Shown here in pieces: positions 46,381 through 53,831 of a stretch of DNA of 64,000 bases (its first letter is position 1; the number at the start of each line of letters is the position of its first letter). The translations under genes were made by a program, and so were the position numbers. The notes beneath the pieces are model-generated. The model was not told the origin of the DNA and did no database searches. It saw only the letters and a program-made list of their open reading frames with translations. The stretch comes from an uncultured Clostridia bacterium (GTDB taxonomy: Bacteria; Bacillota; Clostridia; Christensenellales; UBA1242): positions 434,001 through 498,000 of the forward strand of contig CAKVNK010000001.1 in assembly GCA_934777435.1 (NCBI GenBank), written 5' to 3'.

Positions 46381-46571
46381 AATCTGCTCCTTTTATTTTT
46401 TCCATTTTGGGTGATTTGTTTTTGTAATTTAATTCAAAACTTGTTTTTGTTTTACTTTGCACCTTTTTATTCCACTTTTGCACATTGTTTAATTAGTTAT
46501 TGATTGATTAATGTGTTTTAATTTTAATTATAAAAATATTTTAAAATGAAAAGTTTGTTGATAAGTATAAC

Positions 46572-46605
46572 AAAAAAGCATCTGATGGGTTTCCAGTAGA
46601 TGCTT
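46572..46605 (-). terminator. Attenuator terminator upstream of asnA
   Basis: Minus strand AAAGCATCT...AGATGCTTT with an inner TGG/CCA pairing, followed by T-run. It lies between the Asn leader ORF and asnA, so it must be bypassed for asnA expression. Confidence 0.85.
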
Positions 46606-46657
46606 TAAATTTAAAACTTTGTAAATTTATCTAACAAGCAATGAAAACTAAAACCCA

Positions 46658-46711
46658 TTAACAAATGTGTTTAAGATTATTATTGTTGTTATTATTGATA
46701 AATTTAATCAT
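46658..46711 (-). CDS. Asparagine leader peptide (MIKFINNNNNNNLKHIC)
   Basis: A 17-codon ORF preceded by GGGGAG contains seven consecutive Asn codons (AAT and AAC), immediately downstream of a strong promoter and upstream of a terminator and asnA-asnS. Runs of the regulated amino acid's codons are the hallmark of ribosome-mediated attenuation (trp, his, leu leaders). Bases 46658-46651, overlapping the stop codon, read ATGGGTTT and are complementary to AAACCCAT inside the terminator (46592-46585). A second antiterminator, TAAATTT/AAATTTA, abuts the terminator's 5' arm. A ribosome finishing the peptide would cover the first; one stalled on Asn codons would not. Confidence 0.88.
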   Translation of the reverse strand: MIKFINNNNNNNLKHIC

Positions 46712-46735
46712 AATCTCCCCTTTTAGGATAGTTTT

Positions 46736-46763
46736 ATTATAACACAAAAAGTTTGCTAGTCAA
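46736..46763 (-). promoter_or_regulatory. Promoter of the asparagine leader-asnA-asnS unit
   Basis: TTGACT (46758-46763), 16-bp spacer, TATAAT (46736-46741). The transcript would begin about 18 bases before the leader ATG, just enough for GGGGAG. Confidence 0.8.
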
Positions 46764-46898
46764 CAACTTTTGCACATTCTTTACTTGATTTTGTGGAAAA
46801 ATAAATTTAAATTTTTGCTTAATTATTACATAATTAAACTGATAAATAAAATTTTTAATATTTTTTTCATTTATCAAATTTAATGCAATTTTTTGTTT

Positions 46899-48635
46899 CT
46901 ATTCTTGCACGTCAAGTTTAATGTGAACATCTTTCAGTTGTTTTTCTGTAACTGTGTTTGGTGCGTTTGTAAGTGGGTCACAACCATTTTTATTCATTGG
47001 GAAAGCAATAACATCACGGATATAATCGTTGTGTGTTAAAAGCATCATTATACGATCAAACCCTGCACCCAAACCGCAGTGTGGTGGTGCACCAAATTGG
47101 AAAGCATTGTAAAGTGCTGGGAATTTGTTTTCCACAACAGATTTATCATATCCTGCAAGTTTAAACAATTCAACCATAACGTCTGGGCGGTGGTTACGCA
47201 CTGCACCTGACAAACTTTCATAGCCATTGATAACCAAGTCGTATTGATATGCTTTTGCTCCAAGTGGATTTTTCTTAACTTCTTCCACATCAACTTGTGG
47301 CATACTAAATGGGTTGTGGCTGAAAGCAATATTGCCGTCATCATCCAATTCATAAAATGGGAAGTCAACAATCCAGACAAATTGATAATCATTTTGGTCA
47401 ATCAAACCTAATTTATTGCCTAATTCATTACGCAACATATTTGCAAATTTAATTGCCCTATCTTTTGCATCAGCAATAAAGAAAATTGTGTCGCCAACAT
47501 TATAATTCAACAATGATTTAAGTGCTTGCTTTTCTTGCTCGGTAACAAATTTTGAAATACCAGTTTCAAATTCACCTTGTTCGTTTACTTTAACATATGC
47601 AAGGCCTTTTGCTTCACGTGATTTTAAAAACTCTGTAAGTGCGTCATAGAACTTACGCCCCTTTTCGCCACAGTTTGCTTTGATTGCTTTAACAACATTG
47701 CCATGGAAGGCGTTGAAAGCACTATCCTTAAACAATTCGGTGCAATCTGCAACTTTAAGTGGATTTCTAAGATCTGGTTTATCACTGCAATAGTCAACCA
47801 TTGCTTGTTCATATGTCAAACGAGCAAACGGTGTTACTGGGCGTTTGCCAGCAAAATGTTCAAAAATGTTTGCATACAATTCTTCCGCAACTTTAAACAC
47901 ATCTTCTTGTGTGGCATACGCCATTTCCATATCTATTTGGTAAAATTCAGTTGGTGACCTATCTGCACGTGCATCTTCATCTCTGAAACATGGCGCAATT
48001 TGGAAATATCTATCAACACCACTTGTCATAAGCAGTTGCTTAAATTGTTGTGGTGCTTGTGGCAAAGCATAGAACTTGCCAGGGTTAAGACGGCTTGGAA
48101 CAAGGAAGTCCCTTGCCCCTTCTGGGCTTGAAGCAGTCAAAATTGGGGTTTGAACTTCCAAAAAGTCATGCTTGTGCATAAATTCACGCACAAACATCAT
48201 AAGGTCACTGCGAAGTTTTAACATTTGTTTGTTATAGTCTGCACGCAAGTCCAAATACCTATATTTCAAACGTAAATCTTCCATAACATCTTGGCTTGAT
48301 TTAATTTCAAAAGGCAAAACGTTTGTGCATCTACCCAAAATTTTAATTTTATCTGCAACAACTTCAATATCACCAGTTGGCATGTTTGGGTTTTTACTGC
48401 TACGTTCAAGCACTTTACCATGCACACAAATATTATCTTCTTTATTCAATTCCACGCCAAGTTCATCAGGCACAACAATTTGTGTTTTGCCATAAAAGTC
48501 ACGCAAAACAACAAATGTGATACCACCTAATTTACGGATAGTGTCAACAAAGCCAGACAAAGTTTCTTCTTGCCCTACATTGTTGATACGCAATTCGCCA
48601 CAGTCAACTGACCTGTATATATTTTTTGCAATCAT
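46899..48635 (-). CDS. aspS: Aspartyl-tRNA synthetase
   Basis: Class IIb enzyme of bacterial type: N-terminal OB-fold (LSGFVDTIRKLGGITFVVLRD), motif 1-2 regions (TASSPEGARDFLVPSR, FRDEDARADRSPTEFYQIDMEM), a GAD insertion domain and motif 3 (GLGAGFDRIMMLLT). 578 residues, complete. AGGAGAAA precedes the ATG. It follows metG by 143 bp without an obvious terminator, so both are probably under the T-box upstream of metG. Confidence 0.96.
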   Translation of the reverse strand: MIAKNIYRSVDCGELRINNVGQEETLSGFVDTIRKLGGITFVVLRDFYGKTQIVVPDELGVELNKEDNICVHGKVLERSSKNPNMPTGDIEVVADKIKILGRCTNVLPFEIKSSQDVMEDLRLKYRYLDLRADYNKQMLKLRSDLMMFVREFMHKHDFLEVQTPILTASSPEGARDFLVPSRLNPGKFYALPQAPQQFKQLLMTSGVDRYFQIAPCFRDEDARADRSPTEFYQIDMEMAYATQEDVFKVAEELYANIFEHFAGKRPVTPFARLTYEQAMVDYCSDKPDLRNPLKVADCTELFKDSAFNAFHGNVVKAIKANCGEKGRKFYDALTEFLKSREAKGLAYVKVNEQGEFETGISKFVTEQEKQALKSLLNYNVGDTIFFIADAKDRAIKFANMLRNELGNKLGLIDQNDYQFVWIVDFPFYELDDDGNIAFSHNPFSMPQVDVEEVKKNPLGAKAYQYDLVINGYESLSGAVRNHRPDVMVELFKLAGYDKSVVENKFPALYNAFQFGAPPHCGLGAGFDRIMMLLTHNDYIRDVIAFPMNKNGCDPLTNAPNTVTEKQLKDVHIKLDVQE

Positions 48636-48778
48636 TTATTTTTCTCCTATTTAAACTTTTGTTAGCAGCAAGCAACATTAATTACACACGCACATTAATA
48701 TCCAACATATAACAATTTCAGCAATATCAATACTAATCATATCAATGCGGTTGCAATTAACATTTTTGCCGTTATTTT

Positions 48779-50785
48779 TTATTTATTTTCGCCACCATAC
48801 ATTTGAGCTAATTGCCATGCATGACGTTTAAAGAAGTCTTCCTTCTCTTTAATAGGCACAATTTTGCCTTGTTTATCAGCGTCAAGCCAAGCATAAAATT
48901 TGTCAAAAATATTGTTCCAATTAAATGCTTTATCCTTATCTAGACCAATCATATCTGCAACACGTTCAGCCCCACTTGGTGCAACTGGGTGAATAAGCAC
49001 GTCCGCCACCGCAATAAATTGCATTGTGTTTGCAACAAGGTGTGCAAGTTTTTCTTTGCTATCGGCTGAGTTGAATTCTTTTACCCAATACTTATTGATA
49101 TTACGGATAAACACGTCAATACTGTTGAAAACTTGATTGAACTTTTTGTTGTACATATAAGTTTCAACATCTAAAATTGCCTTACGGCAGGTTTCCATAG
49201 TGCTATCGTCAATTTCAGCAACCGGTATTGTTGCATCAAAATTATTTTGCAAGGTGTAGAACATTGTTCTCAACACACGGTTATACACATTAGTAAGCAA
49301 GTTGCCTTCAACAACCATTGGGTCAGCATCTTCTGGTTTTGCATCTGGATTAAACGCTTTTGGGCTTAAACCAACATTATTGTTTGTTAAATTCATTGCC
49401 ATAAGGTGCAAACGGAATTGTTCTGGTGTGTAATAATTCAAAAATTCATCAGCCATAGGTGGTTTAATTGCACCTGATGAACTTGCTTTTTGATTCATAT
49501 ATAAGATTGATTTGATAGGGCAAATTTTTGTGATTTGTAATTGCCCTTCTGGTGCATTAAATTTCCAATCTTTGCCTTGTGTGGCAAGGAACATCATTTG
49601 TTGTGCTGGACCGTAGAAATAAATATTATCTTCACCAAGGAATTGATAAACTTGGGCATCTTTACTGCACCAATATTTTTTCCACTCTTCCTTATCTTTA
49701 CCTATGCTTTCAAGATATGTTTTTGTAAAACTGATAGGTGCCCATAAACTTTCTGGCCATACGTAGAATGTTTGATCTTTAATGCCTTGAATTTCTGGGC
49801 ATGGAACGCCCCACGCAATGTCACCAGTTAATCTAAATGGTGTCATACATTTGCCAGTGCGGTAATGAATATCATTTTTAGCCAAAATTTCACAAGCCTT
49901 TTCACGGTCAGATAAATGTGGGAAAATCAATGTTGTGCTTGGTGCTTTTTCATTGATTTCTGGTTCTGTATGTGCTGGAAGTTGATTCTTTATTTCCTTC
50001 AACTTTTCAAAGTATTCACGTTTAATATAAATTTCAGGGTCTTTAAAGAACTCTTTAATCTCTTTAACCATAAATGGTGCTGTGTCTGGGTTTCTTTCGA
50101 TGGACGCAATCCACTCTTTAAGTTCAGGCAAACAATCTTCAAGGTTAAAATATAAGTTTTCAACTTTAACAAGTTCAGGTGTTTCGCCAGACAATGTGCT
50201 AATAGGGTCAATCAAATCTTGTGGCAAATATTGATGGCCTAAACTACACTCATCAGCATAGCCCCTTTCACTTTGACAACCTTGAATTGGACATTTACCA
50301 ACAACTTGCCTGCCGTTTAATAAACATTTGTGCTTTGGGTCATAAAACTGCAAACTGCCGTGCTTGCTAACCATGTGTGCATTATCAAGTGCACGCACAA
50401 ACCAGTCACTCATTTCATTGTGAATTTCACCACTACGGCCAAGTGCTGATGCACCGTAAAGATTAAAACTTACTTCAAAGTTTTTAAATGTTTCATATTG
50501 CTTATCATGATTTACTTGGATAAAATCACGGATAGTTTTGTCGGTATACTGACCGCTTTGTTGCAATTTGCGGAAGGCTTCCACAGCAGGTGAGCCATAG
50601 CAGTCTGTGCCTGAAACAAACACAACATTTTCTTTGCCAATTCTATCACGAAGGAAACGCGCAAAAATATCCGCACGCACTGCCATGCCCACGTGTCCAA
50701 AGTGCAGTAACTTGTTGCCATATGGCATACCACCAGTTACAACTGCTCTTTTAGGAAAATTTGGCCTTGGTCTAACAAATTCCAT
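48779..50785 (-). CDS. metG: Methionyl-tRNA synthetase
   Basis: Class I enzyme: VVTGGMPYGNKLLHFGHVG contains the HIGH variant (HFGH), a Cys-x2-Cys-type zinc knuckle region lies at about 150-185 (CLLNGRQVVGKCPIQGC), and NQKASSSGA corresponds to KMSKS. At 668 residues it lacks the C-terminal EMAP tRNA-binding domain of many Bacillota enzymes. GGAGAAAG precedes the ATG. A T-box with apparent Asp specificity lies upstream, suggesting that metG is coregulated with the downstream aspS rather than by methionine. Confidence 0.93.
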   Translation of the reverse strand: MEFVRPRPNFPKRAVVTGGMPYGNKLLHFGHVGMAVRADIFARFLRDRIGKENVVFVSGTDCYGSPAVEAFRKLQQSGQYTDKTIRDFIQVNHDKQYETFKNFEVSFNLYGASALGRSGEIHNEMSDWFVRALDNAHMVSKHGSLQFYDPKHKCLLNGRQVVGKCPIQGCQSERGYADECSLGHQYLPQDLIDPISTLSGETPELVKVENLYFNLEDCLPELKEWIASIERNPDTAPFMVKEIKEFFKDPEIYIKREYFEKLKEIKNQLPAHTEPEINEKAPSTTLIFPHLSDREKACEILAKNDIHYRTGKCMTPFRLTGDIAWGVPCPEIQGIKDQTFYVWPESLWAPISFTKTYLESIGKDKEEWKKYWCSKDAQVYQFLGEDNIYFYGPAQQMMFLATQGKDWKFNAPEGQLQITKICPIKSILYMNQKASSSGAIKPPMADEFLNYYTPEQFRLHLMAMNLTNNNVGLSPKAFNPDAKPEDADPMVVEGNLLTNVYNRVLRTMFYTLQNNFDATIPVAEIDDSTMETCRKAILDVETYMYNKKFNQVFNSIDVFIRNINKYWVKEFNSADSKEKLAHLVANTMQFIAVADVLIHPVAPSGAERVADMIGLDKDKAFNWNNIFDKFYAWLDADKQGKIVPIKEKEDFFKRHAWQLAQMYGGENK

Positions 50786-50851
50786 AATTCTTTCTCCTTA
50801 TAACTTAATTTTTTATTTTTTTGCAATTTGGTTTGATTTGCCCTTAAAAAC

Positions 50852-51060
50852 AAAAAAACCTAATGCCAACTGCATTAGGACGAGGAACAACTCCCCCGCG
50901 GTGCCACCTAATTTGCCTTAACGGCCACTTTACCAAACTGCCACCTTTCGGTGTTAATCAAGACTCCAAAGTGTCTTCACCACACGCGTGCGATAAGTTC
51001 ACACTATCCTTATCTCACTTTGCCACGTTGAGTGCGGTTACTCTTCTTTCTCAACATCTT
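50852..51060 (-). promoter_or_regulatory. T-box riboswitch upstream of metG-aspS
   Basis: The minus strand contains the T-box core AGGTGGCACCGCGGG (50909-50895) followed by a terminator CCTAATGC-AGTTG-GCATTAGG plus T-run (50879-50852). Stem I can be traced from AAGAGTAACCGCAC, through the apical hairpin GATAAG...CTTATC, to GTGTGGTGAAGAC. The 3' side of the specifier loop reads GAA-GAC-A, giving GAC (Asp). The antiterminator bulge is TGGC, which pairs with a tRNA ending GCCA, as expected for tRNA-Asp (G73) and not tRNA-Met (A73). No AUG occurs in the stem I structure. Confidence 0.85.
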
Positions 51061-51066
51061 AAAAAA

Positions 51067-51095
51067 ATTATAAATATTTGATTTTCAAAAGTCAA
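51067..51095 (-). promoter_or_regulatory. Promoter of the T-box-metG-aspS unit
   Basis: TTGACT (51090-51095), 17-bp spacer, TATAAT (51067-51072), giving a start near 51060 at the 5' end of the T-box. Confidence 0.75.
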
Positions 51096-51174
51096 GATTT
51101 TTAAACTACAAAACCAGAAATCTCAACATTTTTAAGGTAAAATGAAGGCTAGCACAAAAAAATCAACTTTTTTC

Positions 51175-51203
51175 TTGACAAACCTTGCCACAATTAATAT
51201 AAT
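51175..51203 (+). promoter_or_regulatory. Consensus promoter of tRNA-Thr
   Basis: TTGACA (51175-51180), 17-bp spacer, TATAAT (51198-51203), diverging from the T-box promoter. Its transcript runs first through the truncated tRNA copy and then the full tRNA. Confidence 0.85.
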
Positions 51204-51233
51204 AACCACAGACAGTGAAGCACTGCAAAACCA

Positions 51234-51273
51234 TATGCTGGTGTGGCTCAGCGGTAGAGCACCACCTTGGTAA
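51234..51273 (+). repeat. Truncated 5'-half copy of tRNA-Thr (att-like scar)
   Basis: 40 bp identical to 51334-51373, exactly 100 bp upstream. The copy runs from three bases before the tRNA to the last base of the anticodon loop and then diverges. A duplication ending in the anticodon loop is where tRNA-targeting tyrosine recombinases of one class cross over. The 60 bp between the copies has no recognised feature. Confidence 0.85.
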
Positions 51274-51336
51274 AACAAAAACGGCACTTTTTAACCACTA
51301 AATTTCACCGCAAAAATCATTCAAAAACAGCACTAT

Positions 51337-51411
51337 GCTGGTGTGGCTCAGCGGTAGAGCACCACCTTGGTAAGGTGGGGGTCACGGGTCCGATTCCCGT
51401 CACCAGCTCCA
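51337..51411 (+). tRNA. tRNA-Thr (anticodon GGT)
   Basis: Acceptor GCTGGTG/CACCAGC, D stem GCTC/GAGC, anticodon arm CCACC-TTGGTAA-GGTGG with GGT (51369-51371), T arm ACGGG-TCCGATT-CCCGT and encoded CCA all fold. It is followed by a terminator and then the integrase gene of the element on the right. Confidence 0.97.
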
Positions 51412-51417
51412 TTATTA

Positions 51418-51464
51418 AAAACCCTTGAAACCCTAGTAAAATAGGCACTTTTAAGGGTTTTTAT
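51418..51464 (+). terminator. Terminator of tRNA-Thr
   Basis: AAACCCTT...AAGGGTTTTT outer stem with an inner CCTA/TAGG stem, just after the CCA. Confidence 0.8.
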
Positions 51465-51503
51465 TTTGCAAAAAATTAAATGAAATTTACTCTCAAAATT
51501 CCT

Positions 51504-51668
51504 AGTGTACCTGAAAGTGTACCTTGAAATTTTACTATTTTTTATCAAATTTTCAAAAAAATAGACCAACTTTTGTTGAATTTCAAAAGTCGGTCTAAAA
51601 CTGCCCTAGTGTACCTAAAACTGCCCTTTAAGGTACACTTAGGTACACTAGATTTTTTCACTGTACCT
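51504..51668. repeat. Cluster of integrase arm-type sites
   Basis: The 9-mer AGTGTACCT occurs directly at 51504, 51516 and 51608, inverted (AGGTACACT) at 51631 and 51641, and with one mismatch (ACTGTACCT) at 51660. Clustered direct and inverted copies beside the core site and the integrase gene match the arm-type sites bound by the N-terminal domain of Tn916- or lambda-type integrases. Confidence 0.75.
51555..51597 (-). terminator. Second terminator downstream of int
   Basis: Minus strand TAGACC-ACTTTT type stem (TAGACCGACTTTT/AAAAGTTGGTCTA) followed by seven Ts; it backs up the terminator at 51693. Confidence 0.7.
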
Positions 51669-51692
51669 TAAAAATAATTTTACTTGAAAAAC

Positions 51693-51727
51693 AAAAAAAC
51701 GAGAGCTGAAATTTTATCAACTCTCGC
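51693..51727 (-). terminator. Terminator of the int operon
   Basis: Minus strand GCGAGAGTTGA...TCAGCTCTCGT plus T-run, just after the integrase stop. Confidence 0.85.
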
Positions 51728-51762
51728 ATTTCGTTTTAATTAACTATTATTAAATTTATATT

Positions 51763-53181
51763 TTACATTTCCATATCACTTTCTCGTTTTTTCTTACGGG
51801 CTTTTCGTTCTTCAAGGAGTTTAGTCAAGACATCATCAAATTCATCATCATTCATGTCCGCGACAAAATTATCTGTTCTTTGGTCTAGGATTTCTTCTCT
51901 TTGTTTCTTTTCCAGTAACATTTGGTCTTCTTTTACCTTTTCATTAAATTTGTCGGTTGTTTGGCGGATATACTCGTTATCTACTGAGTTGTAAACCATA
52001 ATTGTAGTTTTTACATCGCGATGGCCTAAAAGTTGTTGAATTACTTTTGGGTTCTCATTCATTTCAAAAAGCATGTTTGAAAATGTATGGCGAAGCCCGT
52101 GGAAGTGAATATTACATTTGGTTAATTGATGTCGTCTTTTCCAGCCATCAAAAAGTTTTCTACAGCCATAATATGTTCTAACACTTCCATCATCATTAGA
52201 GAAAATATAGGCCATATTTGCCGTTAAATCAGCTGTAACTTTTGGATTGGATTTCTGTCTATCCTTTTGCTTTTCACGCCATTCTTTAAGCGTTTCAACG
52301 ATTATATCAGCAATAGGGATTTCTCTCACACTACATGCAGTTTTTGTGTCTCCAACAACTGTTAAACGACTTGTTACATTGCCTTCATTATCAAACTTTG
52401 GTATTGTTGTTATTGCTCGTTCAACTTTTAATGTTTTAGTTTCAAAATTTACATTTCGCCATTTCAGTGCAAGTGCTTCACCAATACGAAGCCCACCAAA
52501 CATTAGGCATACACAAAGTGGCTTAATAAAATTGCCGTCATCTTTTGCGAGTTCTTCTAAAAATCTAACTCTTACTTCTGGCGTAAGCGCCTTGTATTTT
52601 TCGCTATTACCAACTTTATCATGTGCCCTAACTTTTACCTTGTTAACTGGATTTTGCGTTACCCATTTGTTGTCTATGGCATATTCAAAAAATTGAGACA
52701 TTAAGTGTTTAATCTTTTTTATTGTATTTACACTATAATCCTTGTCTATCATATTATTAATTACTCTTTGAACAACATAAGTATCAATTTCATAAACTTT
52801 CATATTCCCAACTTGTGGTTCAATATGTAATTTATAGTTCCTAATAATACCTTCAAAAGTTCTAGGTGTAACTGATGATTTTTTAAAAACCATCAGCCAC
52901 TCTCCCATCAATTCTCCAAATGTTCGTTTTTCAACTATCTCATAAGAATTACTTTTAATCCTTCCACTAATATCAAACATCTTTTTTGCAACGGTTGCTC
53001 TATTTTTTCCATATACAACTTTTTTAACTTGTCTACCTTTATCATCATATCCAACGGTTATACTTCCAACCCATAGTCCATCAGAACTTCTTTTAAAAAT
53101 ACTACCTTCATTATTATTTGTTCTAACCTTACTTACAACTTTATTTTTATTTGTTGTTGGCTGTTTCTTCTTTCTAGGCAT
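51763..53181 (-). CDS. int: Tyrosine integrase of the mobile element
   Basis: Site-specific recombinase that integrates and excises the element at tRNA-Thr. An N-terminal arm-binding (AP2-like) domain (GSIFKRSSDGLWVGSITVGYD, about 27-47), a SAM-like core-binding domain and the catalytic domain with GLRIGEAL (Arg about 230), HFHGLRHTFSN (HxxR about 362) and the terminal TIMVYNS (Tyr about 394) are all present. The start is the second Met: GGAGG lies six bases before it, and it overlaps the end of the excisionase-like gene. A charged C-terminal tail extends beyond the Tyr. Confidence 0.95.
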   Translation of the reverse strand: MPRKKKQPTTNKNKVVSKVRTNNNEGSIFKRSSDGLWVGSITVGYDDKGRQVKKVVYGKNRATVAKKMFDISGRIKSNSYEIVEKRTFGELMGEWLMVFKKSSVTPRTFEGIIRNYKLHIEPQVGNMKVYEIDTYVVQRVINNMIDKDYSVNTIKKIKHLMSQFFEYAIDNKWVTQNPVNKVKVRAHDKVGNSEKYKALTPEVRVRFLEELAKDDGNFIKPLCVCLMFGGLRIGEALALKWRNVNFETKTLKVERAITTIPKFDNEGNVTSRLTVVGDTKTACSVREIPIADIIVETLKEWREKQKDRQKSNPKVTADLTANMAYIFSNDDGSVRTYYGCRKLFDGWKRRHQLTKCNIHFHGLRHTFSNMLFEMNENPKVIQQLLGHRDVKTTIMVYNSVDNEYIRQTTDKFNEKVKEDQMLLEKKQREEILDQRTDNFVADMNDDEFDDVLTKLLEERKARKKKRESDMEM

Positions 53182-53437
53182 TTGGCGCCTCCATTTGTCC
53201 ATTATTTAATGTTAGCCAAGTAACAAAATTAAGGACACTTACGACTTGTCGTTTGCCAACTTTGGTTGTTGGGAATGATTTACTTCTAAGTAAACTTCTA
53301 ACATTATCTCTGCCAAGTCCAGTGATTTTAATAAGGTCATCACAATCTAAAAAGTCTTTGTTATATTTAATTGAAATACGCTGAGTTTCAGATTGAATTA
53401 AACTATTCAAATCAATATTTTTATCATTCATATTCAA
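53174..53437 (-). CDS. Excisionase-like small DNA-binding protein
   Basis: 87 residues. FLDCDDLIKITGLGRDNVRSLLRSKSFPTTKVGKRQVVSVLNFVTWL has the winged-helix/MerR-like pattern of Xis and helix-turn-helix proteins that bend DNA for excision. The start appears to be TTG at 53437: AGGAGG lies seven bases before it, while the next ATG (53431) would be 13 away. It overlaps int by eight bases, as xis-int pairs often do. Confidence 0.75.
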   Translation of the reverse strand: MNMNDKNIDLNSLIQSETQRISIKYNKDFLDCDDLIKITGLGRDNVRSLLRSKSFPTTKVGKRQVVSVLNFVTWLTLNNGQMEAPNA

Positions 53438-53456
53438 TTTTGGTCCTCCTTTCTAA

Positions 53457-53831
53457 TTAAGTTAATTCGCTATCTTTTAGTTCTTGTACTTGCGTTCTCA
53501 ATTGCGCCACTAAATCATCACACAAATCTTTTAAATCTTCAGATGTTATATTTTCAAGATTTCCATATCCATCAATTCTATATATGTCAGCACTGTAAGT
53601 ATCACCTATAAAATATCTTAACCTATCAATGCTGTCCGAATTTTCGGATATAACCATATCTTCATCATCAGAAGTTACATAGTTTTGTTCTTCCAAATAA
53701 TCTAAAATATCATCATCTGCAGAACAAGCATTGTAAATTTTTTTATATTCATCTTCAGTACCACAATCAATGGTTTCTTTTATATCGTTAAGTTCTTTGA
53801 TAATTCTTCTTTTATCATTTATTAAGCTCAT
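53457..53831 (-). CDS. Acidic protein of unknown function
   Basis: 124 residues with 33 Asp/Glu against 13 Lys/Arg, so strongly negative. No domain recognised. Its start overlaps the methyltransferase gene by 17 bases, so the two are translationally coupled. A DNA-mimic or methylase-partner role is possible but only inferred from charge and position. Confidence 0.55.
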   Translation of the reverse strand: MSLINDKRRIIKELNDIKETIDCGTEDEYKKIYNACSADDDILDYLEEQNYVTSDDEDMVISENSDSIDRLRYFIGDTYSADIYRIDGYGNLENITSEDLKDLCDDLVAQLRTQVQELKDSELT

